Assembly: GCA_937877715.1 (NCBI GenBank)
Contig: CALEHW010000014.1
Location: forward strand, 39,574-103,573
Reading direction: 5' to 3'
Origin: an uncultured Methylophaga sp.
GTDB taxonomy: Bacteria > Pseudomonadota > Gammaproteobacteria > GCF-002020875
Length of the DNA: 64,000 bases
Every line of letters begins with the position of its first letter. Position 1 is the stretch's first letter. The notes under the pieces were generated by a model, which worked only from the letters and a program-made list of their open reading frames with translations, ran no database searches and had not been told where the DNA came from. The translations under genes and the position numbers were made by a program. Below are positions 47,316 to 58,200 of the stretch, piece by piece.

Positions 47316-49754
47316 TCATTCGTCAGGGATAGCTCCACCCAGATCCGGTGCAGTTGCATGCATCCAGGATACTGCGGCATCAAAGTCGTCCATGATGGAT
47401 TTGCCATCCCATTCCTCTTTATTTGCAATCAGAGGCACACCGGTTTCATTGGTGTAGTGACAAGCTGCACAAACCATGGGTCCGTGAGAACCATCAGGAT
47501 TGAACTGTGCCGCCTGCTTGTAGGTGGTGATATCTACATCAGCTGTTACAGGGTAGAGCCCGTGGGTGGACTCATGACAGACCTGACAGGCGAGACCGGC
47601 ATGTCCCTTAGTATAACGCATCAGACTGTACTTGCCTGGTTGATTGATTGGAAATGCAACACCCCCCTGACCCTCAACATAAGGGGCGGCGTGACAGTCC
47701 GCACAGTGGGGCTCACCAGCTGACAACCAGTAGGACTTGCCATGTGTTGCCGCATTGTATGGCACCGCCATGGCGCCGTCGGCACCCTCAGGCAGGGTCA
47801 GAGATGCAACATCTACAGCAGGATTGGCAGAGACTGGAACGACGCTGAAGTCACCATCTTCGTCTGTGGAGCCCATGGGGCTGCCATCCTTGATTGCGAT
47901 TACTGCAACATCGGGATGAGCCACCTCTGGATCCCATAGTGCAAGGATCTGGGACTGTCCCGGGGTATCATTGCCATCAGCATCAAGCACCACCTTGGGA
48001 TCCATCATCTCCTCAAGGGTTGCCATGTCGACACCAATACCGGCTGCGATCTCCTCCAGGGACTTGTTACGCAGGGTGGTGCCTTCCTGACGGAATGCAT
48101 GGGTAATATTGTCAGCCTGGTAGAGGGCCTTGGCCAGAGGTGAGTGACAGTTGGTGCACCAGAGACCCTTGCCACCCTTACCCTTACCGTTACCGATGTT
48201 TGAGACATTGTCCTGGATCCAGCTACCGATCGCATTGAGATGCTCGGGAGTGCCGACGCCATCCTTATCCTTATAGGGGTTGGAGTGGACATCACGACCA
48301 GCGAAACAGCCCTCACCATCACGGTTATCCGCATTGGCAAAGAGGTTCTCACCATTCTCGGTTATTGGATAGCGGTCCATATTGCCGTCCTGACGATGTG
48401 ATGGGTGACAGCCCTGACATGATCCGGTACGGCCCTGACTATCCGGAAGTGGACGCTTCTCCTGATGAACCAGGTGGATTGCCTCGGTCAGCGGCATAAT
48501 TACACGATCTTCGCCACCAGGCACCAGATCACTGACATTCTTGGATTGAAGGACACCGATTACGTTATCCGCATGACACTTCTGACAGAGGATTGGATCC
48601 CCGCCCAGACGGTTATCCTTGGAGCGTGAGCTCGGATCGTAGTTCTTCAGGAAGCCAGTACCATGCTTGTCATCATGCTGCTCCAGGATGGAGAGCGAGG
48701 TTGCCTTCAGGTTGGCGATCCAGTCACTGGCCCCCAACCCTTTCCAGAATGCCTTCTCACCCTTGTACAAGGTGTACTTGGTGCCGTTGGCATTGTCGTT
48801 GGAGTGACAATTTGCACAGTTTGGAACATCAATGGGGCTGGTACCGATAAAGTGAACCGGCTTGCCGTTGACCCTATCGATAATTGCCTCACCAGTATCG
48901 GCATCAACCAGTGCAGCCCAGGACTCCTGGTATGGGCGAATATCGCTCTCCAGCATGGATAGTGGATCACGCTTCATGACGCTATCCTGCCATGGTGTAA
49001 GTGCCAGACCGAGCGCATCCCAGATGCCTGGATTGGTGAGCACAATCGGCACATTATCCAGTACAGGTGACTTGGTGAATACGATGGTTCCCTTCTCGCC
49101 AGAGTAGTGTAGATGTCCGTCACTCATTGGGCTTGGAACTGCCGCACCGGCAGGACCGTTATCCTTTGGAATAGGGATCTCGATACCTACACGCGCCTTC
49201 TTGCTATCTGCGCTGGTCCCCTCAGGATTGGATCCTTTCAGATCCTGGTAGACATAGAGGTGGGTGAAGTAGGCGTTGGCCACATTATCATTTGGACCAT
49301 ATGTGCCATCACCATCAACATCGTATTTGACATCCCAGTAGGTGAGCTTGTCACCCTCTGAGTAAGTATTGTCGATGTGGCCAAACTCGATCTTCATCCG
49401 TCTATTGCCATCAACGAGAATGTCATGCTCCTCCTCATCTGACTCCAGCACCTCGGGCCACTTTTTGGCGCCCCAGGCAGTCTTGACTACCTGTGCCTGG
49501 ATAGAATTGTATGGCGGAAGTACGCAGCAATAGGTGAAGTCAAAGCCGGTACAGTGCATGCCCAGCTCATAGTTCAGACTGATGTTGTACTCGTTCTTCG
49601 GTCTTGTTGGATCTGCCGCAGCGGCCGCTGCATCAGCTCCATAAACACGCTCTTTGATGGGGTTGTACACGGCCTGCTGTTGTGCACCACAACCAGCAGC
49701 AACCGCAATAATCAGAGCGCTGCCCACCAGTACGGTTGGACGACGTAATTTCAT
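47316..49754 (-). CDS. Multiheme c-type cytochrome putative lipoprotein (7 CxxCH motifs)
   Basis: 812 aa; lipobox-like LIIAVAAGC; CANCH, CQKCH, CQGCH, CTNCH, CADCH, CQVCH, CAACH; N-terminal LGMHCTGFDFTYCCVLPPYNSIQAQV. Confidence 0.88.
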   Translation of the reverse strand: MKLRRPTVLVGSALIIAVAAGCGAQQQAVYNPIKERVYGADAAAAAADPTRPKNEYNISLNYELGMHCTGFDFTYCCVLPPYNSIQAQVVKTAWGAKKWPEVLESDEEEHDILVDGNRRMKIEFGHIDNTYSEGDKLTYWDVKYDVDGDGTYGPNDNVANAYFTHLYVYQDLKGSNPEGTSADSKKARVGIEIPIPKDNGPAGAAVPSPMSDGHLHYSGEKGTIVFTKSPVLDNVPIVLTNPGIWDALGLALTPWQDSVMKRDPLSMLESDIRPYQESWAALVDADTGEAIIDRVNGKPVHFIGTSPIDVPNCANCHSNDNANGTKYTLYKGEKAFWKGLGASDWIANLKATSLSILEQHDDKHGTGFLKNYDPSSRSKDNRLGGDPILCQKCHADNVIGVLQSKNVSDLVPGGEDRVIMPLTEAIHLVHQEKRPLPDSQGRTGSCQGCHPSHRQDGNMDRYPITENGENLFANADNRDGEGCFAGRDVHSNPYKDKDGVGTPEHLNAIGSWIQDNVSNIGNGKGKGGKGLWCTNCHSPLAKALYQADNITHAFRQEGTTLRNKSLEEIAAGIGVDMATLEEMMDPKVVLDADGNDTPGQSQILALWDPEVAHPDVAVIAIKDGSPMGSTDEDGDFSVVPVSANPAVDVASLTLPEGADGAMAVPYNAATHGKSYWLSAGEPHCADCHAAPYVEGQGGVAFPINQPGKYSLMRYTKGHAGLACQVCHESTHGLYPVTADVDITTYKQAAQFNPDGSHGPMVCAACHYTNETGVPLIANKEEWDGKSIMDDFDAAVSWMHATAPDLGGAIPDE

Positions 49755-50096
49755 GCTTATTTAACTCCTCCCCATTCGGGAATATCATTATTACAATATG
49801 GACTGTGCGCTATTTATCAGATAGTTATTGTATAGCAACCCTTGATGTTGCTTGACCGCATATCTCATTTACTTCATTTTCCGCCTACACAATGATGACT
49901 CAATCAAGGGTTCCATAGTTAAAGTTTTGTATGCAACTCTATGTAAAAACAGACTATTTCGCAACCTCTTCATTTAACAAGAAGATTATTGATAATCTGT
50001 CGGCTCTATGGTTTTCAATAGTTGGAACTTACCCATCTTCTGGATGTCTTCTCGGTTATACTTTCGACCATTCAAAATTTGTGAGGAGATAACTAT

Positions 50097-51473
50097 ATGG
50101 GTTCAGGGAGACACAGGTTGCATAGGCTATTTTCTACTGTTGCGCTGTCGCTAGCCATCTCGGCAAATGCTTTCTCTGTCACAACAGTGACAGAAGCAGT
50201 ACTAGACAACGGGCTGAAGGTGATCGTCAAGGAGGACCATCGGGCTCCTGTAGTAGTCTCCCAAGTCTGGTACAAGGTTGGCTCCAGCTATGAGACAGAC
50301 GGGATTACCGGAATATCTCATATACTGGAACATATGATGTTCAAGGGGACAGAGAGCCACGGTCCCAACGAGTTCTCAAAGATCATCTCGGAGAATGGGG
50401 GGCGGGAAAACGCCTTTACCGGCCGTGACTATACCGCCTATTTCCAGCGTCTGGAGAAGAGTCGCCTCCCCATCAGCATGGAGCTGGAGTCGGATCGGAT
50501 GCGCAACCTGACTCTGCCAGAGGATGAGTTCCTCAAAGAGAGGGAGGTGGTGCAGGAAGAGCGCAGAATGCGTACTGAGGATAGGCCTACCTCGCTTACA
50601 TATGAACAGTTTATGGCGACCGCCTTCCAGACCAGCCCCTACCACCATCCGATAATAGGATGGATGGATGATATTGAGAACTACGATATCGAGGATCTGC
50701 GGGAGTGGTATGCGATGTGGTATGCCCCCAATAACGCCACTCTGGTGGTTGCCGGGGATGTGAACGCAGATGAGGTTATCGAGATGGCCAAAAAATATTA
50801 CGGTCCTCTGGAGCCCTCAGTGTTGAATCCACCAAAACCACGGATGGAGATTAAACAATTGGGCCCTCGTGAGGTAACGGTCAGGGTGCCGGCTGAGATT
50901 CCATATCTGGTGATGGGCTTTCCGGCCCCCACTGTGGTCACCGCAGAAGAGGCGTGGGAGCCCTATGCCCTGGAGGTGATGGCCTATATTCTGGATGGTG
51001 GGGATAGCGCCCGTCTCAACAAGAATCTGGTTCGCGGAATGGAGCTTGCGACCAGTGCTGGTGTCGGCTATAACCCCTATGACAGGCTGCAGACCCTCTT
51101 TATCGTTGAGGGAGTCCCAGTAGAGGAGCGCACTGTCGCAGAGCTCAAACAGGCGCTGCTGGCTGAGCTGGAGATGGTGAAGAGCCATCCTGTCACCCAG
51201 TCGGAGCTAGATCGGGTCAAGGCCCAGGTGGTGGCCTCCAAGGTCTTTGAGCAGGATTCTGTCTTCTACCAGGCGATGCAGATCGGTACCCTAGAGACTA
51301 TCGGTCTGGAGTGGAGAGAGATGGACCATTATACAGAAAATATTCGCAAGGTAACGGCAGATCAGATTATGGTGGTGGCAAACAGATATCTCGATAACAA
51401 CCGGGTGACCACAGCACTACTGGATCCGCTGCCCATTGAGAGTGATGATCAAGGGGAGGCAGATCATGATTAA
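50097..51473 (+). CDS. M16 family zinc protease (catalytic subunit)
   Basis: 458 aa; signal peptide, HILEHMMFKGT (inverted zinc motif HxxEH). Confidence 0.93.
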   Translation: MGSGRHRLHRLFSTVALSLAISANAFSVTTVTEAVLDNGLKVIVKEDHRAPVVVSQVWYKVGSSYETDGITGISHILEHMMFKGTESHGPNEFSKIISENGGRENAFTGRDYTAYFQRLEKSRLPISMELESDRMRNLTLPEDEFLKEREVVQEERRMRTEDRPTSLTYEQFMATAFQTSPYHHPIIGWMDDIENYDIEDLREWYAMWYAPNNATLVVAGDVNADEVIEMAKKYYGPLEPSVLNPPKPRMEIKQLGPREVTVRVPAEIPYLVMGFPAPTVVTAEEAWEPYALEVMAYILDGGDSARLNKNLVRGMELATSAGVGYNPYDRLQTLFIVEGVPVEERTVAELKQALLAELEMVKSHPVTQSELDRVKAQVVASKVFEQDSVFYQAMQIGTLETIGLEWREMDHYTENIRKVTADQIMVVANRYLDNNRVTTALLDPLPIESDDQGEADHD

Positions 51474-52779
51474 CAGGCAGTTGGTGACAATATTTATGAT
51501 CTCTGCAGTGCTGTTTGCAACCAGCGTCTCGGCAACCCCACAGATCGGGCGCTGGGAGACCTCCAACGGGGCACGGGTACTCTATGTACATACCCCGGAA
51601 ATAGCGATGGTGGATATCCGGGTCATCTTTGATGCTGGCAGCGCCCGTGATGGAGAGCAGGGCGGGATCGCATCGATGACAAATGGTCTTCTCTCTACAG
51701 GGGCGGGAGATCGTGGAGAGGAGGCGATTGCCGAAACCATGGATCGCTTGGGCGCACATCTCGGGTTTGACTCCCTGCGGGATATGGCAGTGGTCTCCCT
51801 GCGTAGCCTGAGTGATGACTATCTGCTCAGTCCGGCGCTGGAGGTTATCTCTGATCTCATTCATAAGCCATACTTCCCCAAGAGCGCATTCGAGCGGGAA
51901 CGTAATCGTCAGCTAGTTGGAATCCAGTCGCAGAAGCAGTCCCCGGGAACCATTGCGGACAAAAAATTCTTCCGTGCAATGTATGGTGACCACCCCTACG
52001 CAGAGCCCTCCAGCGGAACGGAGGAGAGTGTCAAGGCACTCAAACGAAGCGACCTTCGACTCTTCCACTCCCGTTACTATGTTGGCAACAATACAGTGGT
52101 TGCCATTGTTGGGGATGTTGGCAGAGAGCAGGCCAAACAGATTGCGGAGCAGGTGGTTGGACAGCTCCCTGCAGGGGAGGCGGCACCACCACTACCGGAT
52201 GCGGTCATGGCACAGTCGGGGGAGACCATCGTGATCGAATATCCGTCAGTGCAGAGCCATCTGTTGATGGGGCACCCCGTACTGCGACGCGGGGACCCCG
52301 ACTATTTTGAGCTATATGTGGGCAACCATATATTGGGCGGCAGTGGGTTGGTGTCCCGAATATCAGAAGAGGTGAGGGAGAGCCGGGGGCTCGCCTACAG
52401 CGCCTACAGTTACTTCTCCCCAATGCGTGGAGAGGGCCCCTTCAAAGCAGGACTGCAGACCAAGAATGAGAGTCGTGATGAGGCGCTGCAGGTGCTCCGC
52501 GACACCGTAATTGATTTTGTGGAGAGTGGACCGAATCATAATGATTTGATCCGCTCCAAGAGAAATATTACCGGTGGCTTTCCACTGCGTATCGACAGCA
52601 ACAAGAAGATTATCGACTATCTCGGGATGATCGGTTTCTATGGTCTTCCCGACGACTATCTGGATACCTTCAACTGGAATGTAGAGGCGGTAAGTCGTGA
52701 AAGTATTCAGAATGCGTTCAGGCGCCGTCTCCACCCTGAGCAGATGGTGACGGTTATTGTGGGCGGCAAGGTCGATTGA
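51466..52779 (+). CDS. M16 family peptidase-like protein lacking HxxEH (non-catalytic partner)
   Basis: Start at 51466; M16 fold (LDVARDGEQGG-like region DAGSARDGEQGGIASMTNGLLSTG; GSGLVSRISEEVRESRGLAYSAYSYFSPM) without zinc motif; overlaps upstream gene. Confidence 0.9.
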   Translation: MINRQLVTIFMISAVLFATSVSATPQIGRWETSNGARVLYVHTPEIAMVDIRVIFDAGSARDGEQGGIASMTNGLLSTGAGDRGEEAIAETMDRLGAHLGFDSLRDMAVVSLRSLSDDYLLSPALEVISDLIHKPYFPKSAFERERNRQLVGIQSQKQSPGTIADKKFFRAMYGDHPYAEPSSGTEESVKALKRSDLRLFHSRYYVGNNTVVAIVGDVGREQAKQIAEQVVGQLPAGEAAPPLPDAVMAQSGETIVIEYPSVQSHLLMGHPVLRRGDPDYFELYVGNHILGGSGLVSRISEEVRESRGLAYSAYSYFSPMRGEGPFKAGLQTKNESRDEALQVLRDTVIDFVESGPNHNDLIRSKRNITGGFPLRIDSNKKIIDYLGMIGFYGLPDDYLDTFNWNVEAVSRESIQNAFRRRLHPEQMVTVIVGGKVD

Positions 52780-52782
52780 GTT

Positions 52783-53869
<1,087 letters not shown>

Positions 53870-53908
53870 AAGCATTCAAGAATTCACGCAAGGATAGTAG
53901 GGAATTAG

Positions 53909-54157
<249 letters not shown>

Positions 54158-54183
54158 GTCTCTCTACTCTATCCGATAATTGT

Positions 54184-54212
54184 AAAAAAGGCTCCTGCAT
54201 GGGGTCTTTTTT
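54184..54212. terminator. Bidirectional terminator between convergent ferredoxin and S24-like genes
   Basis: AAAAAAGGCTCC-TGCAT-GGGGTCTTTTTT imperfect hairpin flanked by A/T runs. Confidence 0.6.
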
Positions 54213-54588
54213 AATTCCCCTTCCTCTTGCGACGATCACTCTCTCTGCGTCTGATCATCCCATCCTCCGGATACTCGTAGTGGATGATGGTACGCCTGTG
54301 GTTCTGCTGGGTGATGACACCACGAACCTCGAAGGGGCCGCTTAACTCCAGGGAGTGAAACTGCCCGTTTAGCGGAACCAGATATGTGGTTCCGTCACGT
54401 TGGATCAGTTGGCGGAAGTGATATTCATCTTGGTAGGCGGCCAGAACATAGGCGCCATTTACTACCGGGCAGCCTGGATCAATTATGATAACGGCACCAT
54501 CATTGAACTCTGGTGCCATGCTTTCACCAATGACCTGAAGGGCAAATGGCTCCTTATCCTCACATGCAGTTGGGCTGTGTATATCCAT
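54211..54588 (-). CDS. Stand-alone S24/LexA-type domain protein (no HTH)
   Basis: 125 aa; VIGESMAPEFNDGAVIIIDPGCPVVNGAYVLAAYQDEYHFRQL; retains the GxSM serine motif, Arg at the position expected for the catalytic Lys. Confidence 0.8.
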   Translation of the reverse strand: MDIHSPTACEDKEPFALQVIGESMAPEFNDGAVIIIDPGCPVVNGAYVLAAYQDEYHFRQLIQRDGTTYLVPLNGQFHSLELSGPFEVRGVITQQNHRRTIIHYEYPEDGMIRRRESDRRKRKGN

Positions 54589-54662
54589 CTGCCTATTCTA
54601 CCAAACAATTCACTTACACCGTCATCCCTGCGAAGCCACAATGAGTGCTGCTGGAGGCACTC

Positions 54663-55511
54663 CTAGTGCTGGCAGCGGGGACAGTACCAGCTGGAGCGTT
54701 GATTCTGTGTGATTTTATAAATTATGGCGCCACACTTTGTGCAGGACTCGTCATCTCTGCCATAGACCAGAAGCTGTTGCTGGAAATAGCCAGGCTTGCC
54801 CTCGCTGTTGCGAAAATCCTGGAGTGTTGTGCCCCCTTGTTTGATTGATGTTGTAAGGGTGGAGATTATGGCCTCGGCAAGAGTTAGATAGTGTCTCTCA
54901 GAGATTCTATTGCATCCTCTTTTGGGATGGATGCCGCTTAGAAACAGTGACTCACAGGCGTAGATGTTGCCGACGCCGGTGATAATCTTCTGATCCATCA
55001 GGAGAGACTTAATGGAGGTTTTTCGTTTTCTTGACTGAGTGTAGAGGTGTTTTCCCACTTCTTCAGCTGTATAGTCATGGAGGACTGGTTCCATCCCAAG
55101 GTTGCTTAACAGGTGGTGTTTCTCAATCGGTTCTGTGGTCAGGAGGAATGCACCAAAACGGCGCGGATCACGCAGACGGAGCAGGGTGTTGTTACCGAGG
55201 AGGATGTCGATATGGTCATGTTTTTTTGCAGTGGTTCCCTGTTTCAGAACACGAAATGTGCCGGTCATGCCGAGATGGATGATAAGAGTAGCGTAGTTGT
55301 TGCGCGCGATGTTGCGTTCAAGCTCCAGCAGCAGGTATTTTGCCCGGCGGCCAACCTTATTAAAAACCGCCCCCTTAAGTTTCTGCTCAATACCCCTCGG
55401 TATGGGCCAGCGCAGTGAGCGCTGTCTGATGATCACCTCTGTGATGGTCTGGCCCAGACAGGCTGGTTCAATCCCCCTGCGGGTGGTCTCTACTTCGGGC
55501 AGCTCAGGCAT
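54663..55511 (-). CDS. mutM: Formamidopyrimidine-DNA glycosylase
   Basis: 282 aa; PELPEVETTRRGIEP N-terminus, zinc finger CTKCGAIIYKITQNQRSSWYCPRCQ. Confidence 0.98.
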   Translation of the reverse strand: MPELPEVETTRRGIEPACLGQTITEVIIRQRSLRWPIPRGIEQKLKGAVFNKVGRRAKYLLLELERNIARNNYATLIIHLGMTGTFRVLKQGTTAKKHDHIDILLGNNTLLRLRDPRRFGAFLLTTEPIEKHHLLSNLGMEPVLHDYTAEEVGKHLYTQSRKRKTSIKSLLMDQKIITGVGNIYACESLFLSGIHPKRGCNRISERHYLTLAEAIISTLTTSIKQGGTTLQDFRNSEGKPGYFQQQLLVYGRDDESCTKCGAIIYKITQNQRSSWYCPRCQH

Positions 55512-55564
55512 GGTCGGTAGTATAATGTAGATCTTTTCAAATATTCAGTCTGCACTTTTATACA

Positions 55565-57523
55565 ATGATTTTGGGCATTGATACCGGCGGTACATTTACC
55601 GATTTTGTGTTGTGGGATGGCGAGCAACTTCGTATCCACAAGGTACTATCGACCCCGCAGGCCCCGGAGCGGGCCATTCTGCAGGGGATAGCGGAACTTG
55701 CTGTTCCACTCCAGGGGTTGACTGTGATCCATGGTTCTACAGTTGCGACCAACGCGGTGCTTGAGGGCAAGGGGGCGCGTACCCTCTTTGTCACCAATCG
55801 TGGTTTTGCCGATATCCTGACCATCGGGCGGCAGGCCCGCCAGGAGCTCTACAATCTGCAGCCAGAGATAGTGCCACCACCAGTTCCACACGAGGATTGT
55901 TTGGAGACGGGCGGCAGAATCAATGCCGCCGGGGAGTTGATAGAGGAGCTGACCAAAGGAGATCTAAGAGATCTCAGACGGGAGATTGAGCAACGTAAGC
56001 CGGAGGCGGTGGCGATCAATCTGCTCTTCTCTTTTCTCAACTCCGGGCCGGAGCGGGATATTGAATCTGTCGTTCCGGAGGGGGTGTTTGTATCACGATC
56101 TTCATCGCTGCTGCCGGAATACGGGGAGTATGAGCGGGGGATTGCCACCTGGCTCAACAGTTATGTGGGGCCTCTGGTTGAGGGTTATATCAGGCGTCTG
56201 GAGCAGGGGGTTGAGGGTGTGCAGATCTCTGTGATGCAATCATCCGGGAGCACTATCTCTGCTGCTCACGCTGGTGCAGAGGCCATCCATATGCTGCTCT
56301 CCGGCCCTGCTGGAGGTCTGGCAGCCGCACAGTATGTTGGCCAGCAGATCGGGCGTCCCAAATTGCTGACCTTTGACATGGGAGGGACATCGACCGATGT
56401 TGCGCTGATTGACGGCCAGATCAGGCTCACCTCAGAGGGGAAGATTGGCTGCTATCCGGTGGCGGTGCCGATGGTTGATATGCACACCATTGGGGCAGGA
56501 GGTGGCTCAATTGCCAGGGTAGATGAAGGGGGCATGTTGCAGGTTGGGCCAGAATCGGCTGGAGCCGTACCGGGGCCAGCCTGTTACGGCAGGGGTGGGG
56601 AGGAGGCTACGGTAACAGATGCCAACCTGCTACTTGGAAGATTACTGCCGGACGCCTTTCTTGGTGGGGAAATGGCGCTTGATGTTGTAGCCGCAGAGCA
56701 TGCAATGGGTGGGGTCGCAAGGGATCTGAGCTGCTCCATAGAGGAGGCCGCCAAAGGGGTTATTCGGGTGGCCAATGAGCATATGTCTCACGCCCTGCGG
56801 GTTATATCGGTGCAGCGTGGTATCGATCCTCGTGCCTTTACCCTCACCTCTTTCGGCGGGGCAGGTGGTCTCCATGTCTGTGCACTGGCCGAATCACTGG
56901 GAGTGGGCAGGGCAATGGTTCCACTCCATGGGGGTGTACTCTCCGCACTGGGGATGCTGGTGGCACCTCGTGGCCGGGAGCTATCAAGGTCTATCATCGC
57001 CCTGCTTGCCGAGCTGGATAATCCGGTTGTGGAGCGGGAATTTGGATTATTGGAACAGAAGGGCATACAGGCGCTCACTGTTGAGGGGGTTAAGGAGCAG
57101 AATATCGAGCTGGTGCGCAGTGTGGATCTTCGTTATCGAGGGCAGTCGTTCAGCCTGAATCTGGCGTGGAGCCACTGTGGAGAAGCAGAGGAGCAGTTTC
57201 ACCGTGCACACTACCAGCGTTATGGCCACTCCTTCGATTTTCCTGTTGAGCTGGTCAATGTTCGGGTCAAGGTGAGGGAGTCAGCTGTTGCCCCAATTTC
57301 CCTAGACGGAGCTCACCAAGGGTATGGTCAGGAGCGGGAGCAGCGATTGGTTACACTTGCCAGGGTTGGTGAGGCCCTATTGTTACGGCGAGAACAGTTA
57401 GGAGTAGGTCAGATCATAGAGGGGCCAGCACTGATCACCGAGAGGACCTCAACCTCGCTAATTGCCAATGGGTGGCGGTGTGAGGTTGATCCATCCGGGG
57501 CATTGCTGCTGGATCGGGATTAA
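55565..57523 (+). CDS. Hydantoinase/oxoprolinase A-type protein (HyuA-like)
   Basis: 652 aa; MILGIDTGGTFTDFVLWDGEQLRIHKVLSTP, HGSTVATNAVLEGKGARTLFVTNRGFADIL, FDMGGTSTDVAL. Confidence 0.93.
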   Translation: MILGIDTGGTFTDFVLWDGEQLRIHKVLSTPQAPERAILQGIAELAVPLQGLTVIHGSTVATNAVLEGKGARTLFVTNRGFADILTIGRQARQELYNLQPEIVPPPVPHEDCLETGGRINAAGELIEELTKGDLRDLRREIEQRKPEAVAINLLFSFLNSGPERDIESVVPEGVFVSRSSSLLPEYGEYERGIATWLNSYVGPLVEGYIRRLEQGVEGVQISVMQSSGSTISAAHAGAEAIHMLLSGPAGGLAAAQYVGQQIGRPKLLTFDMGGTSTDVALIDGQIRLTSEGKIGCYPVAVPMVDMHTIGAGGGSIARVDEGGMLQVGPESAGAVPGPACYGRGGEEATVTDANLLLGRLLPDAFLGGEMALDVVAAEHAMGGVARDLSCSIEEAAKGVIRVANEHMSHALRVISVQRGIDPRAFTLTSFGGAGGLHVCALAESLGVGRAMVPLHGGVLSALGMLVAPRGRELSRSIIALLAELDNPVVEREFGLLEQKGIQALTVEGVKEQNIELVRSVDLRYRGQSFSLNLAWSHCGEAEEQFHRAHYQRYGHSFDFPVELVNVRVKVRESAVAPISLDGAHQGYGQEREQRLVTLARVGEALLLRREQLGVGQIIEGPALITERTSTSLIANGWRCEVDPSGALLLDRD

Positions 57524-57550
57524 AAAAGCCCGCAAGGTGCGGGCTTTTTT
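57522..57550. terminator. Bidirectional terminator between hyuA-like and rpmG
   Basis: AAAAAAGCCCGCAAGGTGCGGGCTTTTTT. Confidence 0.85.
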
Positions 57551-57568
57551 GGTGAAGCTGTAGCGATT

Positions 57569-57724
57569 TTACTTGATCTTAGCCTCTTTGAAGATAACGT
57601 GCTTACGTACACGCGGATCATATTTCTTGATCTCCATCTTCTCTGGCATGGTGCGCTTGTTCTTGGTTGTGGTGTAGTAAAAGCCTGTTCCGGCACTTGA
57701 TACGAGTTTAATCTTGTCACGCAT
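57569..57724 (-). CDS. rpmG: 50S ribosomal protein L33
   Basis: 51 aa translated by hand: [51 protein letters not shown] (below the ORF-track length cutoff). Confidence 0.97.
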   Translation of the reverse strand: MRDKIKLVSSAGTGFYYTTTKNKRTMPEKMEIKKYDPRVRKHVIFKEAKIK

Positions 57725-57736
57725 AATGTTACTCCC

Positions 57737-57973
57737 TTAAACCTTTTCGCCGCGGGCGCGAATATCTGAGAGAACAGAGTCGATCCCATTCTTGTCAATA
57801 ATACGCATTCCCTTGCTGGTGAGGCGCAGTTTTACCCAGCGGTTCTCGCTCTCGACCCAGAAACGGTGGGTATGAAGATTAGGAAGAAAACGACGGCGCG
57901 TCTTGTTATGTGCGTGGGACACATTATTGCCCGCAACTGGGCGTTTACCGGTCACCTGACATACTCTGGACAT
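57737..57973 (-). CDS. rpmB: 50S ribosomal protein L28
   Basis: Start at 57973: [64 protein letters not shown]. Confidence 0.97.
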   Translation of the reverse strand: MSRVCQVTGKRPVAGNNVSHAHNKTRRRFLPNLHTHRFWVESENRWVKLRLTSKGMRIIDKNGIDSVLSDIRARGEKV

Positions 57974-58200
57974 GAAAACTCTCCAACAAAAATCTGTGCT
58001 TACAAAAAAGAGCGGGAATTGTGCCAAAAAATGGAGGTGCAGGCAACTGCTATCTCGTTAATTTGCCAGAATCAGCCTTGCTACAGGCTGTTTTGGGTAA
58101 TTGGGGCGTGCAGATGGTCAATAACCTCGTATAATGTTGCAGTTACTGAGCCCCAAATAACACTCTGAATGGGGTGGTTCTGGTTTTTGGAGAGAGAAAG

